DNA of 64,000 bases from Conus ventricosus. Its lineage: Eukaryota; Mollusca; Gastropoda; Neogastropoda; Conidae. A program made the position numbers and the translations under genes. Shown in pieces: positions 1 through 64,000 of the stretch (positions are counted from its first letter, which is position 1; each line of letters opens with the position of its first letter). The notes under the pieces are model-generated. The model did not search any database. It saw only the letters and a list, made by a program, of their open reading frames with translations, and was not told where the DNA came from. The stretch covers positions 47,852,681 through 47,916,680 of the forward strand of contig CM031614.1 in the NCBI GenBank assembly GCA_018398815.1, written 5' to 3'.

Positions 1-139
1 TGAAACACTTAGTGCGTTTCCACACATACATCTAACATTTCTACTGAATTTTATGTGTGTGTGTGTGTGTGTGTGTGTTAGATTTTAGTAATGTTTGGAT
101 TTTAGAATTCTCTGGCTGGCTGGCTGGCTGGCTGTGTGT

Positions 140-171
<32 letters not shown>

Positions 172-760
172 TGTGTGTGCATGTATGTGTGTGTACATGT
201 ATGTATGTGTGTGTCTGTATGTGTACTCACTCTGTGGTCATAGAAAGGCCCAGAAAAGCCCATCCGTCCATCAAAGGTTGGTAGTTGACACCTTCCATCA
301 TGTCAGTTTCACCTCAACCACTATTTCTTGAGTCATTCGCCCATCACTTTTTGCGCATTGGTCCACTTGGATTCATAGTTACAAATAGTTTGCAGGAAAC
401 ACACCCACAAACACAGATGGCAGAATGAGTGCTCTCTGAGCATATTTCCCGTATGCATCATTCACTGCAATCATCAACAGGTGTTTTTTTTCTCTCTCTC
501 CAAATACGTTTTTGTGTTCTACAAATGTTTATGAAAAGTACTTGTGGTCTCTGAAGTCGTGTTCTTTGTGTGTATGTTGCACAGTACACCCATTTTTCCC
601 CCTGAAAGTGAACCAGAAATGTACAACAGAATCCGTAGGTCTACGTCACGTTGTCTTGAATGTGACCGTTTTGTTCATTGTGAAACATTTCTTTTCTTCT
701 TCTTCTTCTTCCTAAAATACTGGTTCACTCAAAAACGAGTAGGTCACCAGCGCGCATGTT
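1..760. other. Upstream non-coding sequence with GT repeats
   Basis: Contains a (GT)n at 55-78, a short GGCT tetranucleotide run at 113-132, and compound (GT)n/(GTAT) to about 228. No coding signal recognised. Confidence 0.7.
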
Positions 761-2051
761 AAAAAGTAAAATAAAATAACATAAAACAGTGCGACTCTGA
801 CTGTTGGCCCCTGGAGCAAATTTGGCAACAAGGGGTCGCACTCGATTTAAAAGCAATGGCCAAATTCAGGCCCAGGTGATAATAAAATATCTGGGGAAAT
901 AAAAATAGAAAATCATCAATATGCAGATCTCAAAACTGTCGAATCAATTTGTCCCTTGAATGAGATTGCACTTGTGGCAATCTTGATGGCACCCGGCAGT
1001 GAGTTCCACAGCCGTACAGAACTGGGATAAAAAGAATGTAAGTGGCTGTCAATATTTGATGCAGGTATGGTATAACATTGACCGCCACTCCTGGTGCTAC
1101 TTTTATTCAATACTAGTTGTTCCATTGGAATATCAATTACTTTAGCTCTGCCTTTGAAAAAGGTGTTAAGTTTAATAAAAGCTCTTCTCTCTTCTAAGGG
1201 TTTCCATTCTAATTTCCTCATGTTCTTCCTAGTATTCCCCTTTTCTCTGATGTGGTTCCCTGTTACGAACCGTGCTGCTCTCTTCTGAATCTTTTCGAGG
1301 TTATCAATGTCCTTTAGATGGTAAGGATCCCAAACTGAGCAACCATTTTCCAGTACTGGTCTAACCAGTGTTTTGTAGCAGTCGTCTTTAACCTTTTGGG
1401 GGCAGTCATTGATGTTCCTGTATAAGAAAGCTAAGATGTTATTTGCTTTCTTACATACTAAATTGTAATGTTCTTTCCATTTGAGACGACTATCTATAAT
1501 CACGCCTAAATATTTTGCAGCATTAGTTTCTTTAAGAATAGTATTATGGATAGAATAATCTGATCTAATTGGTGAGCGTTTGTTACATATACGAAAACAC
1601 TTGGCACTTTTGGGGATGAAATTCCATTTTCCAAGTTCTTTCCCACTCTTGTAAAGCGTTTAGATCTTCTTGTAGAATGCGAGTATCATTCTTGCTTCTG
1701 ATTGTTCTATATACTAAACTGTCATCTGCAAAAAGCCTTATAGTAGTTCCAGGAGAGAGATTTCTACTTATGTCATTTATATAAATTAAGAAAAACAAGG
1801 GCCCCAGAACAGTTCCCTGTGGTACACCTGACAAGACTGGTTTACAATGGGATGACGACCCTTCCACAAAACTTTCTGCGTTCTCCCAACGGGGAAATGA
1901 TCTAGCCCTTTTTAGCAAAGAACCGTCAATGCCAATGTGTTCTAATTTAAGCAGCAGGCCCTCATGGTCAACCTTATCAAAGGCTTTAAAAAAGTCTAAT
2001 AAAATTGCATCTATTTGCTGTCTGTTATTTAAACAGTTACTAAAATCAGTT
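761..2051 (-). mobile_element. 5'-truncated non-LTR retrotransposon (LINE)
   Basis: Reverse-transcriptase sequence with a 3' non-coding part and an A/T-rich tail ending near 761-790. Homology stops abruptly near 2051, the usual 5' truncation of a LINE copy. It lies upstream of the first visible twitchin exon. The clade is uncertain (CR1/Jockey-like by protein style). Confidence 0.8.
916..2050 (-). pseudogene. LINE reverse transcriptase fragment, frameshifted
   Basis: On the minus strand 2050-1583 reads LLDFFKAFDKVDHEGLL, then GVPQGTVLGPLFFLIYIND and RLFADDSLVYRT, the RT motifs including the FADD active site. A +1 frame change near 1590 (TTTTCG) separates this from NKRSPIRSDYSIH...AAKYLGVIID and the C-terminal region to 916, which contains RPVLENGCSVWDPY and RLWNSLPGAIK. 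The N-terminal part of ORF2 and all of ORF1 are absent. Not functional. Confidence 0.85.
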
Positions 2052-2880
2052 TAGGAAGAAGAAGGAGAAGAATGAAACCTTTGAGTCCATGCCAGAGAAC
2101 TGGACGACAGACAAAATAACGAGAAACCTTAGAACCAGCTCTCTCAACAGACAACCGGATCACACATAGCACGACTGCATTTCTCCGGCTTGCTCACGGT
2201 TGAGTTTTAATCCTGGGGTGGCAAACGTCTTTGATCTCTTTGGAGTGCCAGCGGGTAGGCACTGGTACGTATTTCTCCCTCTCCCTCTATCACTCTGATA
2301 ATCTCGATCTGTTCGTCTCACTGAAGCAAGAGTTTTAGGACAAATACCAAGACAACGTCCACTGCCTTAAAACAGAACACAAAAATATGTAGGAAAGAAA
2401 CCGTTGAGGGGAAAAAAAAAAAAAAAGAATCGAGCGAAGTGGTTGTCTGCTGGAAAGAGATCACTGATCGTAGCCGGCGTGTTGATCCTGCAGGACAGAG
2501 AAAGGGGCAGACGAGTGGATCGGGGTTTGGAGTATAGTAGTGAAAGGAACAGGTGAGGGTTGAAGGGAGTGGGGGAGGGCTATCGATTGACGTGATAGGT
2601 CGTAGCGCCTTGTCCTGGCAATGGGTGTTTTCTCGAAACGCTGGGTCCTTTGAATACAGCTGGCGGGTACGAGCGATTTAAGTTCGTGTGTTAGAATATC
2701 TACCCCAGGTAGTCGTTCTTCCCACTCCGTCGTTCGTAGTGTAGTTATTTCTGTTACGTGGTTCTTTTGTAAACGAATTCACCACGGTAACAACGAAAAT
2801 GAAATATTTTCACATAATCAAGAGATGAAATACGAATGACTGTAGTCATCAAATTTTTTTAAAAAGTATTAATCACTAGG

Positions 2881-2921
<41 letters not shown>

Positions 2922-3187
2922 TCTCTCTCTCTCTCTCTCTCTCATATGCATGCTGTATGCACGCACACATATTCACACCTATCAGTGTTAAATGGTAATT
3001 TCCTTCCGTTCTTTGCTCATTTTGCAAATGTTTATTACATAGTACAGCAATAGGTATTCATGTCTGATGATTTTCTCTGTAGATTTTAGCTTCGAATAGT
3101 TTTCGATTTTTTTTTATTTTTTATTTTTGGATAAGTTTTATGTTGTCAGTTCCCTTAAATATTCGCACGCGTCCCAGATTACCACAC

Positions 3188-3244
<57 letters not shown>

Positions 3245-3364
3245 ACACACACACACGCACACACACACACACGCTTCCAGAGGTGAACATGAGAAAAGAA
3301 AATCAGGCCGTGGTGACCACTTAGGCCTACTTTGTGACAAGGGCGTCAAAGAAAGAAGATAGTG

Positions 3365-3418
<54 letters not shown>

Positions 3419-4267
3419 TGGTGGTGGTGATGGGGTGTGTGAGTGGTGGTGGAGGGTGGCGGTGTCAATTAATAAGTTGAGTTGATTGATCCTTAACAGC
3501 CACTGCGGCAAAGACATAGATATTATGCCACCCTTGCCGCGTAAACCAAGTATTACAGTCTGTCCTCGTCATACCGACATATCCCGCCACACAAATTCCA
3601 CAACCATTAAAAGGAAAAGGCATAGGAAACTGCATGTACTAAGAATAATGTGTTTCAAACGTAGACGATAGTTTCAGTATGATGATACATGACAGACAGG
3701 AACAGACTGCAATATGACAGAGTGAGAGAGAGGCACAACTAAGGCCGGTTGCTAACACACACACACACACACACACACACACTCGCGCTCCTGAATACTG
3801 GCAGTCGTACATATAGGCCTAACATAAAGGTATCCTCCCCCCCCACACCACCCCCACCCCCCCCCCCCCGTTCAGTTCCAAAGTGGTGAACACTTGGCCC
3901 TCGCTGACACTGACAACCAGAACACTGGCCCTTTTTACCCATTCCTGCATGATCTAGCTGTGTCTTGGTGACGGCTGTCAAACCGTGGCCATTTACCGCT
4001 GTTTACAATGGAGAATTGAAACCCAAGAGGTGTTTATTACCGATCTGCAAACTCAGAAATTGTTTCAGGTCACCAGGGGTTTTGCGGGATTTAGGGAGGG
4101 GAAAGGGCCGTGTATGCGTGTGGGAAGGGGGTAGGCTAGATGGGTGGAATGGGGACAGCGTGATTGACGTTTAACTGCAAGTGGTGCTAGATTGGTGAAT
4201 CATGGTGGTTTAATTTGGATCTTCTTCACTGAATAAACTTGGTCTTAAGGGTACAATAATGAGACTT

Positions 4268-4271
4268 GCGC

Positions 4272-4317
<46 letters not shown>

Positions 4318-4332
4318 TCGCGCGCGCGCATG
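4268..4332. repeat. (CG)n(TG)n alternating purine-pyrimidine tract
   Basis: About 18 bp of CG repeats run directly into about 30 bp of TG repeats and a second CG block after a short ATT break. Such tracts favour left-handed Z-DNA in vitro. Confidence 0.85.
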
Positions 4333-4914
4333 CCGTGTGCATGCCTTTGTGTGTGTGATTTTCATGGATGTGCACAATGCCATGTTTTGGTGCAGAGTTG
4401 TACCCGCCTTTAATGCATTGTCACATTCAGTGTGCTCCTTTCCTCTTCCATTCAGCCAGTGTAATTGATGAAACGCAAATGATTTTTGGAGAGTGGAGGC
4501 AGGACGTGATATAAAAACGAACAAAACTAAGCCTTACCGCTAGAACGTCAACGTGTTAAGATACGAAGGAAAAATGTTCACCACATCTATATTGAAGAAC
4601 ATGTGACTACAAACTCCGATCTCTACCACTGAGCCAGCTAGGTACCCGTCCTCCATTAGGTATAATTATATATGACAGCAGCGTGACGAACGCTTAGTCC
4701 TAACTTTCAACGAGGTGGTCAGTTGTCATACGCGTACGCTTGGAAAACACCGGATCCACGCCAAACGTCTTCAGTTTGACAGCTTTGTTTTTTTAATTTT
4801 CATTTCGGTAATTTACTCGCATAGGCCTACTTGTCAAAACACGGCATGCTAAAAGACTCGACGGACTCCCGCCCCGTCTTCTCTCTCTTTCTTGTTTTGT
4901 CCTCCCTCCCCATC

Positions 4915-4917
<3 letters not shown>

Positions 4918-4967
<50 letters not shown>

Positions 4968-5038
4968 ATGAGAGAGAACAGAACAGAACAGAATTTTATT
5001 CAATAAGACCAAAGCCCCATTTGAAGGGGTGTGAACAT

Positions 5039-5078
<40 letters not shown>
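4918..5078. repeat. Inverted CT/GA microsatellite pair
   Basis: (CT)24 at 4918-4966 and (GA)18 at 5042-5078 flank a 75-bp spacer with AGAACAGAAC repeats and a TTTTATT motif. The two arms are complementary and could fold. Confidence 0.75.
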
Positions 5079-5082
<4 letters not shown>

Positions 5083-5644
5083 GGCAAAATGGCGTTGCTC
5101 ATACGTGACGTAGATAAGCGGAGCAGAACTTTTTCAGTCACGACATTTACTGTAATTGCTTGACAGCAGACCAAACCGGCAAAAATCCAACAGGCCTATG
5201 TTTTAGGCTTCGTTATTCGTCACAAGTTCATCGATCACGGAAAGCCAGAAGATTGAAACAGTGTTGTGAGAACGAACACCCGCGGGTCTAACGAAGAGAC
5301 CCTCAACCCCTCTCTTCCATAATTATCTTCTAGCCATCTCGGGAAAATTGTTTTGTGCATCATTTCATGTCTTTCTCTGCCACACCTGACGCGAAGAACA
5401 CATTATTATTATTGATTTTTTGTTTGTTTGTCGAAGATCAGTTTATATGTCTGTGCATGGAACGAACGCGGTGCTTTCCAGTTCTTCAAGGGTTTACGTT
5501 TATTTGTATTTTGGCATACGAAGGACACAGTAGGTGCCGTATTCACTGGGAAATGGGCCTACTATAACGTTATACGCTTTGACGTCAGCTAGTGTTCTTA
5601 GGCTGGGGAAAAGGGAAGGGAGCGGTGGGCTTGGGGGTCGTAAG

Positions 5645-5785
5645 TGCAGACGGTGGTATAGGTCTACGTGTGCAGACGGTGGTATAGGTCTACGTGTGCA
5701 GACGGTGGTATAGGTCTACGGTGCAGACAGTGGTATAGGTCTACGTGTGCAGACGGTGGTATAGGTCTACGTGTGCAGACGGTTA
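5645..5785. repeat. 26-bp tandem repeat, about 5 copies
   Basis: Unit is gtgcagacggtggtataggt followed by ctacgt. Copies are nearly identical, with one lacking two bases and one substitution. Confidence 0.9.
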
Positions 5786-5938
5786 CGTCTTTGTCTTGGA
5801 CACTGTGTACATTTCCGTTTTTTAAAAGGCTCCAATCTTTAATTTTTTAATACAATTTTGTATTGGATGCTCGCTGTGTATGTGTGTGTGTGTGGTGTGC
5901 GTGCGTGCGTGCGTGCGTGAGTGTGTGTGCGTGCGTGA

Positions 5939-5974
<36 letters not shown>

Positions 5975-6099
5975 TCATTTTCTTTTTTTAAAAAAATGCT
6001 GGGGTTTTGTTGACACGGGGCCGAAGTTGAGTTCGGTATGTGTGTATTTGTGGGGCTGGTTTTGTCTTTAAGATGACTATAGAAGCACAAGTGCGGTGT

Positions 6100-7440
6100 A
6101 AGGGCGTCGTTTTGGTCCGATGTTTGAGTTTTGCCTGACACCGCGCTCTGCCCCTTTCGTCTGCTCGTGCATGTTTCTTCGTCTGCTCTTTCTCAACCCT
6201 CCCTCCCTGGCCCTTTTCCTGTCCCTCGCCCTCACCTCTTCAGCACCACCACCCCTCTTTCCTGATCTTCTGTTTACCTCACTGTCTGTCGTATCAAGAT
6301 CGGTGTCAAGTGCCACTCTCGGATCGATCCCATTTAAAATGAAATTATACCCACCCACCCCTTTGCTCCCTCCTCCCCTCCACCTCCCACCCCGCTGTCA
6401 CTAACCCAACACCAAACCACCTCCCACTCCACCTTTCCCGATCTTCACCCCCTCTTCCCGAGCGTTTCGGCACGATCGCTTGCGTTTGTGAAAGCGGTGT
6501 GGTTGAACGGGATCGGTCGGTACGCCATCTGCGTCACTGCGGCTGTGGTGCCCCATTCCACAAAGACGACATTCAGCCTAGTATCGGATAGGGTTAGGCT
6601 AACGGTGTGTGTGGATCTTGTAGGCCTGTCAACCCCCTCCATCGCCACCCCCCCCCCCCCCCCCCCTTTTCCAGCCCCTTCCACACCCCGCGCCCTTTTA
6701 CCCCTGTTCTCTTATCTTGTCCTGCCCCTTCTCTTCGCTTGGCCAGATTGGGAATCCCAGAACTCTCATTGGGCGTAAGAAAACCTGTTAAATATACATA
6801 ACACATGTGGGGGAAGGTGTTGAACGTGATGGCAGACAGGGCAGTAGACTTACTGCTCCTCAGTGACAAGGACCAGCCCCGGTACGTAGGCTACAGCGCA
6901 GACTGGGTTTTGCAGTGTAGTTAGGCCGCCCTTTTCACGGCCATAAATAGACGTGACTGTAGAGTGCTCCACTTACTTTTATTCACATTCCGTTGGGCGG
7001 CACAGATTTCCTTCCTCGCACTACGAGTGACGACGGGACTAGATCTAGCCTGTGTCGCCGGGGACGGCTCTCGAGGCGGCGTGACACTTGGCGACGAGGC
7101 GCTGCCACTCTGCGAACTACCCAGTGGCCTGCACATCTAGCAGGGCTCTCCCTTTGGGGGGGGGGGGGGGGGGGGGGGGGGGAGGGGGGGAGGGTGGGTA
7201 CGTTCCTCATTGGGCGCAGAGTGGGCATGGACCTATACGTGCAGCGGCTCGGCGACTTGTGCCTCGTACGTCTCCCGAGTCGGCCTCACGCGGCACAGGA
7301 CCGTCGCCACTCAGCATGAAGATGGCCGCCCGGTGGCCCTGACGATGGCCTTGGAAACATCAACATCAACCGCAGCCGAACTACCTTCAGACGACCGCTC
7401 GGCGGTCCCAATGACTACCAACATATAAAGTAAAAATAAA
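6100..7440. other. GC-rich non-coding block, CpG-containing
   Basis: Base composition is clearly higher in G+C than the flanks, with CpG-rich stretches at 6990-7400, a C run at 6647-6666 and a G run at 7157-7186. A CCATAAATAG element at 6939-6948 resembles both a CArG/MEF2 box and a TATA box. It could be an alternative promoter, but no exon or transcript evidence is visible. Confidence 0.4.
7157..7195 (+). repeat. Poly-G run, G-quadruplex-prone
   Basis: About 30 G residues, then interrupted G blocks. The length of such runs is unreliable in assemblies. Confidence 0.85.
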
Positions 7441-8021
7441 TGTCCCAATATGTCCTGTTTGTTTTAGGCCGGAGGACGTTAAACAGAATCATCGTGCTCC
7501 ACTTGCCCTGTGAGGGAAGGCGGCAGGCGCTACGCACACTGCACCCCATCACTAAAGCAGGCTAATAGGACCGGTTGTAGTATCTCTCAGAGGAAGTGCC
7601 AGGCAGCATGGCGCCAGAATATAAACTTTCCATTTTATACATGGGGAGAGTGACGTTTATGTTTTAAAATGACAGCAATGCAACAGCCAGCCTATACAGT
7701 GCGTCACCCTCATCGCTAGTGAAACGCTCAAATCATACTCTTCCATATTCCGAATTCGGCCTTTTTTTGTCTTGTTTTTCCACTTACCAGCTAGACTCTC
7801 TTCCAGCTTCTGTGACTGATCTTTGCACTCACTCTATAAGCAACATTATCTTATCTTATCTTCAAGAGAGAGCTCTCTCTCCTCTCTCTTTAGTTCGTAA
7901 CGCGTTATTTTCTCAAGCAGGTTTATAGCTGAAAATGAGAACCGTGCTACTGATGGATTTTATCCTCGAGGTAGGAAGGAAAGGTTCCGTGAAACCTCGC
8001 ACGCACAAATTCCCCCTCCTT

Positions 8022-8052
<31 letters not shown>

Positions 8053-8389
8053 CCCACATGTGCACAGACTTCACTGTAGATGCTTCTGTCCGTGTGATGG
8101 TGTGTATGTACGTGTGTGTTTTGTTTATTTTCAGTATGTCACTGTAAACTTGAAATGCACTGTGGTTTTCGTATGATGTGAAGACACTCAAAGGACGACT
8201 GTATCGCTTGCATCTATCTGGTTGAGGCTGGGATATATTTTAAAAGTAAGCATAATCTACAGCCCAGTCATACGGTCTCGTAGGAGAAAGGAGCTCCATA
8301 GCATCATCGACCATCTTCATCATCTTCATTCTAATCGATCAATACAAAGGAAGAAAAGAAGCCTGACTTGCATTTTGGTCGTGTTTCAG
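7441..8389. other. Non-coding region before exon 1
   Basis: Contains a GGAGGACGTTAAAC motif near 7471 often seen in dispersed repeats, a retroposon-like tail at 7836-7863 (ATAAGCAACATTATCTTATC, shared with 30094-30126), and (GT)n at 8022-8052. The last bases form the acceptor of exon 1. Confidence 0.6.
7780..7863 (+). repeat. Retroposon 3' tail with ATCTT repeats
   Basis: Ends CTATAAGCAACATTATC then TTATC repeats. The same tail appears at 30094-30126, so this is a dispersed family with a pentanucleotide tail. Confidence 0.6.
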
Positions 8390-63534
<55,145 letters not shown>

Positions 63535-64000
63535 GTGAGTCCATTACCTGCTGTCTGCCACATCACTAGCATTGGATAATGCGCACGTTAAAGAACCCAC
63601 GGCAGTTGAAAATCGAAGAGAGCAGGGGGGTTCCCCGCTGTCCTGGCAAAACTGATGTAAATTGAAGATAGCCGCCTGGTATTTCTTACCAAGCCACAAA
63701 AATTGTCACTTACTGTTATCATGTGCCATCGTGTACCGGTGGAAATGGAGGACATGTATAAACATCGCATGCATCCGATGTGAGAAACTGGAGGAATAAA
63801 TGAGATAAATGAAAATGAGTGACCGATATTTGAATGGTACGGGAAACAACTGAATGAGTGCCAGTAGGCTGCTCTTCAGCCGGCTCTACCTGGGTAGGCA
63901 GCCCGTTGAGTGAGTGAGGTAGTGTGTTAATTGTAAAGCGCTTAGAGCTTGGTCTGTGACCGAGGATAGGCGCTATATAAATACCCAATATAATAATACA
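63535..64000 (+). other. Intron 30 (partial), with a dispersed retroposon tail
   Basis: 63578-63655 has GCGCACGTTAAAGAACCCAC and following sequence, and 63925-64000 ends GTAAAGCGCTTAGAGCTTGG, GGCGCTATATAAATACCCAA and ATAATA repeats. The tail is related in layout to the LINE tail at 14253-14318. The element continues beyond the window. Confidence 0.6.

Larger units (their letters stand above)
2052..6099. other. Non-coding upstream region dominated by microsatellites
   Basis: Holds (CT)n at 2883-2942, (CA)n at 3184-3272, (GA)n at 3368-3411, (CA)n at 3751-3781, a C-rich run at 3832-3870, (CG)n/(TG)n at 4268-4332, (CT)n at 4918-4966, (GA)n at 5042-5078, a 26-bp tandem repeat at 5645-5785 and (GT)n/(GTGC)n at 5879-5973. 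No exon with splice signals was recognised. Confidence 0.65.

Noticed and set aside
6077..6404. Overlapping Pro/Ser-rich and Arg-rich ORFs in the GC-rich block
   Set aside because: Low-complexity pyrimidine-rich DNA read on both strands. No motif or exon structure.

Overview
The window is a piece of an invertebrate genome, most likely a mollusc and possibly a gastropod. This rests on inference: very abundant (GT)n and (CT)n microsatellites, tRNA-derived SINEs, LINE tails ending in ATT or ATA triplets, and long introns around a twitchin-type giant muscle protein gene. There is no bacterial or viral gene content.

One protein-coding gene runs left to right through most of the window. I place 30 coding exons between 8390 and 63534 (about 4.66 kb of coding sequence in 55 kb). 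Both ends of the gene lie outside. In order they encode: the second half of an Ig domain, Ig, Ig, Ig, Fn3, Fn3, Ig, Fn3, Fn3, Ig, Fn3, Fn3, Fn3, Ig, Fn3, Fn3, and the first half of an Ig. The Fn3-Fn3-Ig super-repeat marks the twitchin/projectin family (nematode unc-22), the giant sarcomere-associated kinases that regulate relaxation and, in molluscs, catch. The kinase end is not in the window. All 16 domain-to-domain junctions are phase 1, and every splice phase agrees along the chain once about 13 small exonic indels are allowed for. Those indels look like unpolished long-read assembly errors rather than gene decay.

Layout. 1-8389: sequence upstream of the first visible exon, with a 5'-truncated LINE (761-2051, minus), many microsatellites, a 26-bp tandem repeat and a GC-rich block at 6100-7440. 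8390-21526: four Ig domains and the first Fn3; the introns hold a LINE 3' end, a SINE with target duplication, and a 2,026-bp solo LTR flanked by TCAGA. 21527-28068: a large intron with a THAP-containing inverted element at TTAA (Kolobok-like) and a complete Tc1-type transposon with an open DD34E transposase. 28069-40471: Fn3 and Ig separated by a 21-bp minisatellite intron and a 9.4-kb intron holding a perfect 64-bp inverted repeat and several minisatellites. 40472-59211: densely exonic part with SINEs, a minisatellite made of acceptor-like units, and a second TTAA-flanked element. 59212-63409: a 4-kb array of 20-bp units interrupted by a TTAA-flanked element whose empty site survives in the same array. 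63535-64000: start of the next intron with a retroposon tail.

The unusual theme is repeat biology inside one large muscle gene: minisatellites that butt against or resemble splice sites, and transposons dated or classed by clean target duplications. I found no convincing new protein system.
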